Shown piece by piece: positions 10,725 through 22,171 of a stretch of 64,000 bases of DNA. The notes under the pieces were generated by a model that was not told the DNA's origin, did no database searches, and worked only from the letters and a program-made list of their open reading frames with translations. Location of the stretch: NCBI GenBank assembly GCA_022985045.1, contig CM040970.1:22561062-22625061 (forward strand), given 5' to 3'. The DNA comes from Macadamia tetraphylla (taxonomy: Eukaryota; Streptophyta; Magnoliopsida; Proteales; Proteaceae). A program made the translations under genes and the position numbers. Positions within the stretch are counted from its first letter, which is position 1. Each line of letters starts with the position of its first letter.

Positions 10725-11690
10725 ATGGTTCCTAGAAAATCCCGAACACAGGTGGGACGGCCGCCTAAACGGCCACGCCGTACCACTACATTTGCTACGG
10801 GTCGGCCATCAACTTCGGAACCAAGTAGGGAAGAGGTGCCCAATACCACATCACAAGGAGCCCCTCCTGCTCCACCTATACTTTCTACCCAGGATGTAGT
10901 GTCAATTATGGGCAACATGTTGCAAGGACTACAACAACAACAAAATGTGATGATGCAAGGGTTACAACAGCAGCAACAACTAGAGTTTATGACGGGTCTA
11001 AATGCACAGATCAATGTTGTGTTTCAGACTTGAGAGGCACAGGCTGTTCCACCCCAGACACAGCCAGTACCTAACGTTGCTCCTACCACTATTCCCCAGG
11101 CACAGCAAGTCCCAACACCAATGGCTCACCACACAGCCCACCCAGGAGGCCCCAATGTACATTATGCCCCACGACCTGATGTACCACTACCACAAGGGCA
11201 AGTGACACCACAGAGCCAAGCCATACAGCCTATACCTATGGACAATGTGAAAGTGATGGAAACATTCCAGAAGTTTAGGCCTCCTTACTTTAGTGGGATT
11301 GCACAGAACCCTTTGGCACCCACCAAATGGGTAGAGGGAATGGAGAAGGCATTTAAGGTAATGACCCTCACTGAAGAACAGAAACTGATGTGTGCCGACT
11401 ACCAACTACAAAATGAGGCAAATGCATGGTGGAAGTCCACTGAACCCATCCTAGTGGCCCTATAACCCAACCTCACATGGGAACACTTTAAAGTGGCGTT
11501 CTACAACAACTACTTCCCAGATAGTGTGAGGGAGAGGAAGGAAACAGAGTTCATGGAGTTGAAATAAGGGTCCAACTCTATATTGGAATATCAACAAGAA
11601 TTTGAAAAGTTCTTCTTCGCACCTGAGCATTTGAAGGGGGATTGGGCAAAGGCAAAGAGATTTGAAAAGGATTAAGACCCACTATAGGGG
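10725..11690 (+). pseudogene. Element A gag, decayed
   Basis: Starts at ATG 10725 with a basic N-terminus (MVPRKSRTQVGRPPKRPRR), followed by Gln-rich repeats. The conserved capsid part has FQKFRPPYFSG, PTKWVEGMEKAF, ANAWWKS, WEHFKVAFYNNYFP and EYQQEFEKF. It has the typical gag layout of Tekay/Del chromoviruses. In-frame stops at 11031, 11463 and 11565 are each one C-to-T change away from CGA or CAA. A frameshift near 11675 separates it from the zinc knuckle and protease part. Confidence 0.85.
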
Positions 11691-11699
11691 CTATGTTAG

Positions 11700-12700
11700 T
11701 GGCTCAGTACCTCCACAATTAAGTCCAGGTGGTTCAGGCTGCCAAATCCATTGAGGATAAACAAAGAGAGAACTATCATACCATACAGGGGAAGAGGACA
11801 GCGGCACCTAGCAGGTTTGGTAAGGGGACATATTCTGGTGCAGCCTCAGGTCAGTATAGAAGACCAGAAATGGGACAAGCCCCACCACCACCTAGACCCA
11901 TGGTAGCACTGTCTCAGACGGTTCCCTTGAGGTGTTTTGTTTGTCAGCAAACGGGTCACTTTGCAAAGAATTGCTCACAGAGGAAACCGGGTGACCCCTA
12001 TGTAGGACCAACCAGATCAGTGCAACCATTATCCACCATCCATCCGGCTCAGACACCAAATGGAGCTAGACTGCAAGGGAAAGTGTTTGCACTGACTACG
12101 GAGGAAGCGGAGGCATCGCCTAGAGTGGTCATAGGTACCTTGCTGATATCGATGACCCTTGCATATGTTTTGTTTGATACTGGTGCATCACATTCGTTTG
12201 TATCCCCCACTTTTGCTGCTAAGATGAATATCAAGCCAAAAATGTTAACACACAAGTTAGTAGTTAGCACACCAACTGGGAGTGAGGTAGTATTAGAGGA
12301 GATTTATGAGCCGTGTCCTATTCAAGTCTGTGGACGGGACATGATTGCTCATTTGATTAAATTAGAGATGCGTGACTTCGATGTTATCTTAGGTATGGAT
12401 TGGTTATCCGCCTATAGGGCATGTGTTTTATGTGCTGAGAAGAAAATTGTATTCAAACTTCGAGAAGGAGGTGAGTTTGTTTACAAAGGGAGAAAAATCA
12501 AGAAGTCCAAGAAACTAGTGATATCTGCACTTGAAGTGAGAAGATTACTAGAGCAAGGATGTGAGGCTTATGTGGCATCTGTGATTGACACAACTGAGGA
12601 GAGCAAGTCAGTAGAGGAAATAGAAGTAGTGAGAGAATTCTTAGACATCTTTCTTGACGACTTACCAGGACCGGGAGACTGAATTCACTATTGATCTGAT
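11700..12700 (+). pseudogene. Element A zinc knuckle and aspartic protease
   Basis: One open frame from 11729 to 12682. A CCHC zinc knuckle, CFVCQQTGHFAKNC, lies at 11933-11974. The retropepsin active site VLFDTGASHSF lies at about 12167-12199 (DTGAS at 12176-12190), followed by the family motif FDVILGMDWLSAY. It ends in a frameshift at the protease/RT linker (FLDDLPGPGD), so the Pol polyprotein is broken. The catalytic Asp is intact. Confidence 0.88.
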
Positions 12701-13527
12701 TCCTGGGGCAGCACCTCTATCAAAAGCTCCATATAGGATGGCACTTTCAGAACTGAAAGAGTTGAAGCAACAATTACAAGATTTATTGGAGAAAGGGTTC
12801 ATCCGATCTAGTGTGTCCCCATAGGGAGCACTAGTACTCTTTGTTAGGAAGAAGGATGGGAGTATGAGAATGTGCATAGACTACAGGGAACTCAATAAGC
12901 TGACTATCAAGAATAGGTATATGTTGCCCAGAATCGATGACCTTTTTGATCAATTGCAAGGTGCAACCACGTTCTCCAAAATTGACCTCAGATCTAGTTA
13001 TCATCAACTCAAGATCAGAGAGGGTGACATCAGGAAGATAGCTTTCAGGGCCCGTTATGGACACTATGAGGTCCTAGCTATGCCATTTGGACTAACCAAT
13101 GCCCCTGCAATGTTCATAGAGCTGATGAACAGAGTATTCCATGATATGTTAGACAACTTTGTCATCGTGTTCATTGACGACATTTTGATCTATTCGAAGA
13201 GCCGAGAGGAACATGCTACCCATTTGAGATTTGCCATTCAGAGATTGAGAGAGAAGCAGTTGTATGCAAAATTCAGTAAATGTGAGTTTTGGCTCACATA
13301 AGTACATTTCTTAGGGCATGTTGTCTCAGTGAAGGGCATTGAAGTTGATCCTGGAAAGGTAAAGGCTGTGGTAGAATGGGAGGCACCTAAGAATGTAGGT
13401 GAAATTCGTAGCTTCCTGGGGTTAGCAGGATACTACAGAAGGTTCATTGAAAATTTCTCATGCATTTCTAGACCTATGACTCGACTAACACGGAAGGAGT
13501 GAAATTTGAATGGTCTAAGGAATGTGA
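12701..13527 (+). pseudogene. Element A reverse transcriptase, truncated
   Basis: RT motifs in order: FIRSSVSP, VRKKDGSMRMCIDYRELN, KIDLRSSYHQLKI, YEVLAMPFGLTNAPA and the catalytic VFIDDILIYSK (FIDD at 13170-13181), then FLGHVV and FLGLAGYYRRFIENF. There are stops at about 12822 (TAG for TGG) and after WLT at about 13300, and a frameshift near 13500. The sequence stops at the RT/RNase H boundary and jumps into the middle of the 3' LTR, so RNase H, integrase and the polypurine tract are missing. Confidence 0.88.
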
Positions 13528-16500
13528 AGACCCAACCAAATTCCACCTACCCAACCATAAAGACTACATAATGGGAGGAAATTAGAGTAAGAGACCTACA
13601 TTGGCAAGGTTATTCACTCAACCTTGGGTCTAAGGACAAATCCCTATGAAACCCCTACCCAAAACCCTAGGATTTGGGAATTTGAGCAAATCCTCTATGA
13701 CCTAACATCCTAACCTAATCCTAAGTTGGGGAAAATGAAATTAAACCTATGTATAGTGGGTGAGAGTGATTTTATTAGCCATTAATGACCATTCCATGAG
13801 CTCAACCTAAGCCTTCCCCAATTTAGCTTAACCTAGACTTGTGTATTGGGGAAATTGGGTGTATCTTGAAACCCTATGTTGATCCACTCACTAATTTCAC
13901 TAAACCTAAGCTAAGTGAGTGTGTGAGGATGCCCTACATGAAAACCAACCCCAAATCACAAAACCCAATTTGTAAACTATACAAAAGAGGGAGAAGGGAG
14001 GAATGCAGTTGGGAAATGACACCCCACTAAAAGATACGCATTTCCACCACCATACACAGGGGCCACAGGGCCAATAGGGCTGATCCGGGTAAGAAAACCC
14101 CGATTTTAACTTCACCGGCTGATGGTCACCTGCCTGCCGATGAAAGCAGGGACCATCCACATGTGAAAATATTGCAGGATTTGCATCCCTTTTGGATTTG
14201 TCCACCGGCGGATGATCATCCACCTGTAAGTATCCACCGGTGAACCATTTTAAAGTTAATTTTTAATCCTTTTATTTGGAGCACGAGTACTAGTGTCCCA
14301 CTCCCTTATGGATAACCAAATAACCTAAAAAAAACAGTGTCCTAGGAGTGGAACCGAGAAGTGACGGGAGCATGCAACACGAAACTATCAACTATCTACC
14401 GCCATCTAGAACTCGAGGTGAGGGGATTGTGTGCTTTTATGGAATGCTTGTATCATAATGCATATGTGGATGAATTTTATCATTTTTCATATTATTATAT
14501 TATTATATTATTCCTTATGTAAAGTGTTGATGTGGCATGAGAATGTGGATTATGATTGTGCATATGTGTGACTGGGATTGCAGGGTGGCCTATGGTGGGT
14601 GCCTATGGCACTGTATGCCCAGGGTGTGTATGCGTGTGTATGTGGAGACTAGGGTGCAGGGTGCCAATGGTTGGTGCAGGCGGCACTGCATGTTCAGGGT
14701 GTGTGTATGTGTGTGTGTGTGACTGGGGTGCAGGGTGGCCAACGGTTGGTGCCGGTGGCACTACATGCTCAGGGTGAGTGTGTGTGACTGGGGTGTAGGG
14801 TGGCCAATGGTTGGTGCCGGCAGCACTGCATGCTCAGGGTGCGTGTGTGTGTGTGTGATTGAATTGTGTTGTGGCATACTAGAATGCATTGGGCTAGGAT
14901 AACCATCCTGGTGCTACAACCCTTGCCAATAGGGGTTTACATATTGGCTAATCCTCTCTTCCGATGGTCCGTGGTTGGGGACGATTTCCTATGATTGAGG
15001 TGCGAAGATGCCAGCATAGTGACAGACCCTCACGAGATGTTTGATTCGGTGACGGGTATACCCTACATGCGATGTTGGATTCAATGTAGCGGTATTATGG
15101 GAGGGTTATTAATAGGGGTTTGCCGGGTAACGATGTGGTTCCAGAACCGGCACGCTCCTGACTCGCAACTAGCTTGTATCCTTGGGGACTGATAACGTAC
15201 ATTCATGACTAGGGATAACACCTATGTTGCAGTAGCACTAATACCCCCTTTGGACTTAGAAATTGTTGCTTTGAATTGTTTAATAATAAATGGATCATGT
15301 CATTGCATTCATATAATTGCATTCATATTGATGTGGTCGAGCATGAATATTTATACTATTGCATCTTCTTGGATTGTCATGATTGCTTGCATAGTTGTCA
15401 ACCAGGCGGTTTGCCTGGGGCCTAGCGACAGTCGCCTTATTGCACTACATACCGCCTTGTGTTTTGGCACTTATTTATGCCAAATATCATTTAAGTAAAT
15501 GCTAATATAAAAAGCATTTACTTAAGATATTATTCATAAATAAGCAAATACCCCCTATTTGAATCAATAAAAATAGTTTAAAAATCAAATTCCAAAAGGA
15601 TAAAAGTCAACCTAAGTTCAAGAAAAAAAGCTGGATTTTGGTTATAGGCGATTTTCAACTTTTAAATGTTGGAGTTTTTCTCAATTATGAAAATTTTATA
15701 AATTCTATCATGTTAAAACATTGCTAAAAACCAAAAGTCCGGTAAAATAATTTTTTGTTTTGATATCCATAAAATTATTTTCATTCAAAGAAATTTATAA
15801 CGAAAAATTCCAGCATTTAAAAATTAGTTTACATCGAGCATAACTTTGTCATTACAACTTAGATTTAAGTAATCTTAGACTTGTTGGAAAGCTATTTTTA
15901 TATTATAACTGATACAAAAAGTCTTATATAAAAATAATATCATTTGACCAGTCACACTTGTTATAGAACCAGAGCATTTCTCTAAATTTTGATTTTTTAT
16001 AACTTAATATGACTTAATGTTAATTTTTTATGATTTAATATGGCTAAATGTTGATTTTTAATGACTTGATGTTGCTTAATCTTGATTTTTTATGATACAA
16101 GATATATATAGCTTACTAAATAATGTTAGAAAATAGGAAAAATAAAAAATAACAATTGTTCGCCTCAAGGCGTGCGCCTTCTCACTTAAGCGCTTAGACA
16201 ACCCTCCACCGCCTTGGTTCGCCTTGGCGCCGTGACAACTATGATTGCTTGTGTGTGTTACCCCACACTGGGCTTCGTGGAAGCTCACCCCCCGTTGTTG
16301 CCCTTTTTTAGATGTTGATTCAGGAAACCCTTTGGAAGCTCTAATCGAGGTTCTGGCTATCTACGGAGGTGACCTCTAGGATAAGGAGTTAGTTGCGCAC
16401 GAGGATGGCTGCGTGTGCGATGATTGTGCATCTGGAGCACGCTGAGGATGGGAGTATCAATCTTCTATCTTTTATTCTTTTTGTACTTAACAGATGTAGC

Positions 16501-16741
16501 CCTATGGGGGTATAACTGTAATTATGATCCAGATGTGAAAACATTCTTTTTGTGTAAATATGGTAAATATCAATAGAAATCACCAGTTGATATATTTTGT
16601 TTATATTATAAGTATGTGATATTAGAATCATTTCATAATCTTATGAACTTAAGGTACTACATCGTGGATCCTGGATGGATTGTGGACACATGTGCGTGTC
16701 CATGTCGCCAGCCTTCAGGTGAGTGGAGGCGAGGTGTGACA
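13528..16741 (+). mobile_element. Element A: 3' LTR, 5'-truncated and carrying an insertion
   Basis: Matches the 5' LTR from 6415 to its end (GGTGTGACA at 16741). The first roughly 697 bp of the LTR, with the TATA box, are absent. The junction with the RT frame shares the bases aga, so a microhomology deletion is likely. An 851-bp insertion at 15390-16240 interrupts it. The right flank acagg is the partner of atagg at 5713-5717. Confidence 0.88.
15390..16240. mobile_element. TIR insertion in the element A 3' LTR
   Basis: The 5' LTR of element A gives the empty site (catgattgcttctgtgtg at about 8250). Here atgattgcttg is present on both sides (15379-15389 and 16241-16251). The insert begins catagttgtcaaccaggcgg and ends cgccttggcgccgtgacaact, giving inverted ends around agttgtca. 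Subterminal aggcg/cgcct motifs are abundant and the middle is AT-rich. No coding region is seen. The superfamily is uncertain; a 9-11 bp duplication would suit Mutator or a related type. Confidence 0.85.
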
Positions 16742-17505
16742 ACAGGAATTACCTCAGAGGGACTGTTTTAAATACTTGGGGTCTATCATTGACAAAGAGG
16801 GGAATATAGAGGATGATGTTGTTCATAGGATTAAAGTGGGGTGGATGAAGTGAAGAGGTGCGTGGGAGTGTTATATGATAAAAGAATACCTATTAAACTC
16901 AAGGAAAAATTTTACAGGACAGTTATACAACCGGCTATGATGCATGGAGCAGAATGTTGGGCAACTAAGAAAAGTAATGTGAACAAACTGAATGTAATAG
17001 AAATGAGAATGTTGAGAGGTATGTGCGGGAAGACCAGGATAGATAAGGTACGGAATGAGAATATTAGAAATGAGGTGGAGGTTACACCGATCCAAAACAA
17101 ACTCTGCGAGAGCCTATTGAGGTGGTATGTCCATGTCCAACAGAGACCTATGGAGGCCACAGTACGGAAGAGTGACCAGATTTGTTGGGAAGGAGGTAGA
17201 AAAAGTAAGGGCAAGCCTAAGATGACTATTAACGAAGTGGTCCGAAAAGATACGTAATTAGTAGGGCTCGACCCTAGCATGACTTCGGATTATGTTTTAT
17301 GGAGGACAAGAACCCGTGTTATTGACCCCCTATAAGGGATGTTCCTATGATGCGTATCTTCTTTCTGTGATACCCTCTTAACTTATCCCCATGCTTTCTC
17401 TTTTTAACTTATCTTGTATACTTTACTTTCTATTTTCCAACATTGGATCCATGTAGCCGAATGCCGATCCCATTCAGTTGGGATAAGGTTATCGGTTGTT
17501 GTAAT
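16742..17505 (+). mobile_element. RTE LINE, C-terminal part and 3' tail (right piece of the split LINE)
   Basis: Continues the LINE broken at 5717: FKYLGSIIDKEGNI, then an open frame 16841-17257 with KRIPIKLKEKFYRTVIQPAM, GAECWATKKS, RMLRGMCGKTR, LLRWYVHVQQRP and KPKMTINEVVRKDT. This is the C-terminal region of plant RTE elements. The 3' end after about 17445 is the conserved tail with cccattcagttgggataagg and a short GTT run. One frameshift lies near 16850. Confidence 0.88.
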
Positions 17506-17599
17506 GATTGTATCGATAGACAATGGTAGAGTGCATTGAAGAATGTTGGAGAACGAATTAAGAATTGGTTTGATTTGAGCTCTCTAAGAGTGTGTTCCC

Positions 17600-17671
17600 C
17601 TCCCCCTCCCCCTCTTTCTACTCTGATCTTCCCCTTCCTCTAAGGGCCCTCCATCAACTTGGTATCAGAGC
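17600..17671 (+). mobile_element. Possible LTR end and tRNA-iMet primer binding site of a lost element
   Basis: TGGTATCAGAGC at 17660-17671 is preceded by ccatcaact, the usual end of a plant copia LTR plus a short spacer. No gag or pol and no second LTR follow, so this is at most a relic. The 17700-18850 stretch after it contains only pyrimidine-rich sequence and a local duplication of about 55 bp (18636-18690 and 18712-18765). Confidence 0.45.
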
Positions 17672-19319
17672 TTAAGGATCCTTTCTTTCATCATCCCTCC
17701 CTATTTTATCCTCTTCCTATTCCTTCATTCTATTCTGCTATATAGAACAACCCACCGAAACCCTAACTTCCCTTTGATTCCTAAACCTGTAAACCCCTCC
17801 CATTTTCTTTCTCTGTTGTAACAGCGAGAAAAAAAAATTTGCAACAGCAAGTCCATCTCTCAAGCCTGCAGAAACCCTCCCTTTGCTTTCGGCCAAACCC
17901 CTCCCACGTTTAAGGTTTCACCAGCATTTTAAAAAAAAAAAAATGGAAGTAGAAAAAGAAAAGATTGAGAAGTAAAGAAACGAAGAGACTTACCTGGTTC
18001 CTTCCCTCTTCCTCGCATCGGCCCCATCCTTCGCTGCAGACCATCGCTCGTTTCACAGGTTCCTTCAACATAGTTAAGCCCTTTCTCTGCTGGTTCCATC
18101 TCCAAGAAGGAGACCCCAATCCCTCTCTTTGTCAGTATATGTTCCCCACCTCTCTTTTTTCGATTCCATCAATTTAATACTTTTGCTTTTCCATACTAAC
18201 CCTGCCCTTCTTTTTATCCCTGATGTAAGGCCAGGTAGGAACTACCCAACCCCAGTTAGGATCCCACAATTTCAAATCTGAAATCAGACTTAGAACCAGA
18301 GTTCAAATCTGGCTGAATAGGAGGAATCTTGCAACTGGTTGTAGGGAGCTCTGATGGGGCTCAAATCCTGGTTGAAATTGATGGTAAGTGTTTGAGAAGA
18401 TGCAACAGATTGATAGTTTAGGAGAAGAAAAAGGAACAATCTTTTTCCCTCTATTTTGATTGCCTCCCAAATATTCCTGTTAAGCTACTGCTTATGTCAT
18501 ATGCTGTTGAATCTATTGACCACTACAAGCCCTAATTTCTGATTTCTATTTGGCGTTGGAAAATTACTGTTTTAACTTTTAACCCTACTTTGGTTACTGT
18601 TTATTTCCTCACCAATAAATATACTTATTTTTAACTCTGTTTCAATCACTAGTTCATGACAGATTTCAGTAAGAATCGATTACCCTTTCTTCTCATTGAT
18701 ATACAGGTTTTCAACACTGTTTTAATCACTAGTTCACAATAGATTTCACTATGAATCGATCACGCTGTGCCCTGTTCTTGTTTGTTGATTTATTACCGAA
18801 ATACTCTTCTCCTAGATCTGCTAGGATTGTCCTATATTAGCCTGAATTATGCAAAGTTATTAAGGTCACCAAGGCACTGGTAAGGCGACGCCTAGGTGCT
18901 GAGGCAGCTCAAAGGGTCTAAGGCAGTAGGCCGCCCTAGAGACAACGCATAAGGCGGTCACCTTATGTGGTAAGGCGACGCCTTATGACTCCTTTTACCC
19001 AAGGCGGGTCGCCTTATGTGCATTTTAGAATTTATAATTTTTTTTAAACTAATTTAGATAGATTCCAAATATCAATTTGTGATTGTCAGGTGTATGGTCT
19101 TGAATGCACTTGAGATGCATGGGATCAAGGCTACTAACAACTCAAGTACTCAACCAAAAAAACAAAACACGATTCACTCACAAAGGCTTTTGAGTCAAGG
19201 GTTTACAAGGAACTGAAGAAGAAGAACCAGGCGACCTTCCTCCTTCGATCTTGCTTCGGCGGTGACTGTTCTTCTCTTGCAACGGTGAGGGTTACTCGGT
19301 GAACAATCGTACCCCCCTC

Positions 19320-19780
19320 TACAGGTATTCTTTTTTTTTCCTTCTTTCTTCTTCATTCTTCTTCTGTTCTTACGGTACCCTTTTTTTTTCCCTTCTATTC
19401 TTCAGTTCTTCACTCTTCTTCAACCTACGGTGAACTCTATAGCTATCTTTTTTTTCTTCTTTCTTCTCCCTTCTTTCTTCTTCATTCTTCTTCTGTTCTT
19501 CAAACAAAGTACCTATGTTTTTTTTCTTCTTCTGTTTCTTCACTCTTCTTCAACATATAGTGAGCTCTGTACCTGCTTTTTTTTTTCTTCTTTCTTCTCC
19601 TTCTTTCTTCTTATGTTCTTCATTCTTCTTTTGTTTCTATGTACGATACCTTTTTTTTTTTACTTCTTCTGTTCTTCACTCTTCTTCAACCTACGGTGAT
19701 AGCTTTGTACCTGTCCTTTTTCTTTTTTTTTTCTTCTTTCTTCTTCATTTTCTTTTGTCATTCTTGTGGTTCTGTTTTTA
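19320..19780 (+). repeat. Pyrimidine-rich tandem repeat, unit about 130 bp
   Basis: Three imperfect copies (starting near 19408, 19540 and 19676) of a unit that begins cttcactcttcttcaacc, continues with a cggtgaactct-like stretch and ends in long TTC runs. The Phe/Ser-rich reading frames here are repeat translations. Confidence 0.75.
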
Positions 19781-20081
19781 ATTCAATCTGCTGTTTTGGT
19801 TTGATTCTTAATATTAGTGAAGAGTGAAGACCTAAGGCCAGTGTTAAGAGCAATTACTGAATAAATATGAGGCTACTGATTTTTTTTTTTTTTTTTAAAT
19901 ATGTTACTGTCTGCCATGTTCTTTGGAAAACCATATTGGATGAATATGCTTATAGCCTTATATGCAGCTCTTTATTACTACCTAGTGCCTTCCATTTATT
20001 TGGAAAACCCGATTGGCTTATGTATTATTGCATTGGTATGAAGTATAAACCTTTAATCTTTATTTAGTATATGAGTAGTAA

Positions 20082-22171
20082 TGTAAGATCGAATCACAAG
20101 TGATCCAATCCCAAGCAAGATCTTTACTAACTTCAATATAAACCAAATTCAGGGGCTGAAAAAATGAATAAACAAAAAATAAGAGAATAAAGAAAAAAAG
20201 AGAATTCGATGGAGGGTTGAGAAGGGGGAAGAAGAACTAGTGAATGGGCATCTCACCCTTTGGTTTAGGCATCTCACCTAGGGCATCTCACCCACAACAA
20301 CATAAGCCATCTTTTTTTTTCATCAATAAATTCGTGGTCATTGTTGTAGCCACTTACAAACTTATATAGAAGACTCAAAACTAACTCAAACCCTAAAAAG
20401 GAGATGCCTAACCCAATCTCCAACTAACTGGGAAACCTAAACTGACTAGGAAACTGAAATAACAAGGGAAAAAGACTCAAAACAGGACTCTAACTAAACT
20501 AATGAATTAAATCCCGTTTTCCTACTTTTTACCCATAATTTAGGCCAATTAAAGTGGCTCATTACAAAGAAAACCTATGGGATCAAAGGCCCAACACATA
20601 CATAACCCAACCCAAAGCTTATTTACAATAAAATAAGCCATTAAGTGACTTATCTGCATCAATTCTCCCTCTTAGAAAAAATTCGTCCTCAAGTTTTATA
20701 GAGTGTGAGGGTGATTATATCATGGTGCACGTCCCTCTTCAAGTCGTAGAAAAATTCAGGTAGCTCTCTGATAATAAAGATGTAGTCTAAAATGTGAGGA
20801 GCTCAATCTTCAAAATACTTTAATGGGATGACGAACTCTACATACTCATCTTCAACAACCTCAAATGTATCCATGGGATCATTCACATAAACACCTTCAA
20901 CCACTGTATTCTTGACCTCCACAATTTCAATCTTAAGCTCCTTAGGATCTTCCTCTCGGCTGTTTACAGTCATCACAGTTGTTGTAGTGTCAAGTTCCTC
21001 AATCTCAACCTCATTGTCCATTGTGGCAACCTTGTTGCTTTCAAATTCTTCCACATGAGTTTCGTTGATGTGAACATCAATGACTAGCTCTTCCTTAACA
21101 ATAGGAATTGCTGGAATTTCTTCAACACTAACCTCAACTTTTGACTCTGGTTCATTGGCTGGAGGGGTCTTCTCTTGTCGCTCCTTTTGCAATTTGTTGC
21201 AACATAATGGTCACGTGATCAAACAATTTTTTCATGCTCTCGTCATCTGTGGGTGGCTTTTGGGGACCTATAGATGTGTTATGATGGGAATCCTGTGGAG
21301 GGAAGAGCCTTCTTTGGATATATACAGGGAGATATTATGTTGCTAACTCGTACTCCATCTCATCCTAAGTCCTAAGCTCATGTCCTCGAACTCGAAGTCA
21401 TTTTTCATAGGACTCTCCACCAGTCTCTAGCACAACCAATCAACCGAAAACAAACAAATTGAAGCTTTCGTGTCTCTGTCAAGTTATAGTAGTCAAAATA
21501 TTCCTCAAGAAAATCTAGCCAATCAAGGATGTAGCATGTATCCTTTTGTCCAACAAAGTAACGAACTTCTGGAACCATCTTCGGTTAAGCTCTAGTACCA
21601 AATAATGTAAGATCGAATCACAAGTGATCCAGTCCCTTGCAGGATCTTTACTTAATTCAATATAAACCAAATTCAGGGGCCAAAAGAATGAATAAACAAA
21701 AAATAAGAGAATAAAGAAAAGAAGGAGAATTCAATGGAGGGTTGAGAAGGGGGAAGAAGAACTAGTGAATGGGCATCTCACCCTCTAGTTTAGGCATCTC
21801 ACCCACAACAGCATAAGCCATCTTTTTTTTATCAACAAATTCGTGTTCATTGTTGTAGCCACTTACAAACTTATATAGAAGACTCAAAACTGACTCAAAC
21901 CCTAGAAAGGAAAGGCCTAACGCAATCCCTAACTAACTGGGAAACCTAAACTGACTAAGAAACTGAAATAACAAAGGAAATTGACTCAAAACAGGACTCT
22001 AACTAAACTAATGAATTAAATCTCGTTTTCCTACTTTCTACCCATAATTTAGGCCCATTAAAGTGGTTCATTACAAAGAAAACTCATAAGATCAAAGGCC
22101 CAACACATACATAACCCAACCCAAGGCTTATTTGCAATAAAATAAGCTTATTAAGTGACTTATCTTCATCA
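20082..22171 (-). mobile_element. Small gag-only LTR retrotransposon (TR-GAG-like)
   Basis: LTRs at 20082-20661 and 21606-22171 (580 and 566 bp) are direct repeats. Read on the minus strand they start TGATG and end TTACA. The flanks are agtaa (20077-20081) and agtag (22172-22176). A primer site TGGTACTAGAGC at 21600-21589 matches the initiator Met site with two changes, so the element runs on the minus strand. The internal region of about 940 bp holds only a gag-like frame and no protease, RT or integrase. This fits the terminal-repeat-with-gag class of non-autonomous plant elements. Confidence 0.82.
20799..21577 (-). pseudogene. Gag-like ORF of the small LTR element, broken
   Basis: Starts near 21577 with VRYFVGQKDTCYILDWLDFL, then EEYFDYYNLTETRKLQFV and CARDWW, the capsid-like helices seen in Ty3/gypsy gag. 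A stop follows. A second open part, 21192-20803, is very acidic (VEVSVEEIPAIPIVKEELVI, then EVEIEELD) and ends FVIPLKYFED. No zinc knuckle is visible. It could supply packaging signals or protein while pol comes from another element; this is inference. Confidence 0.6.

Noticed and set aside
17965..18177. 70-residue plus-strand frame with Ser/Pro-rich sequence
   Set aside because: No conserved motif, pyrimidine-rich sequence, and an equally long frame on the other strand.
18636..18765. Possible short LTR pair from a local duplication of about 55 bp
   Set aside because: Copies are almost adjacent, lack TG/CA ends and have no primer site; a simple local duplication is enough.
19430..19827. Phe/Ser-rich frames resembling membrane proteins
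   Set aside because: They run through a TTC-rich tandem repeat and change frame without loss of composition.
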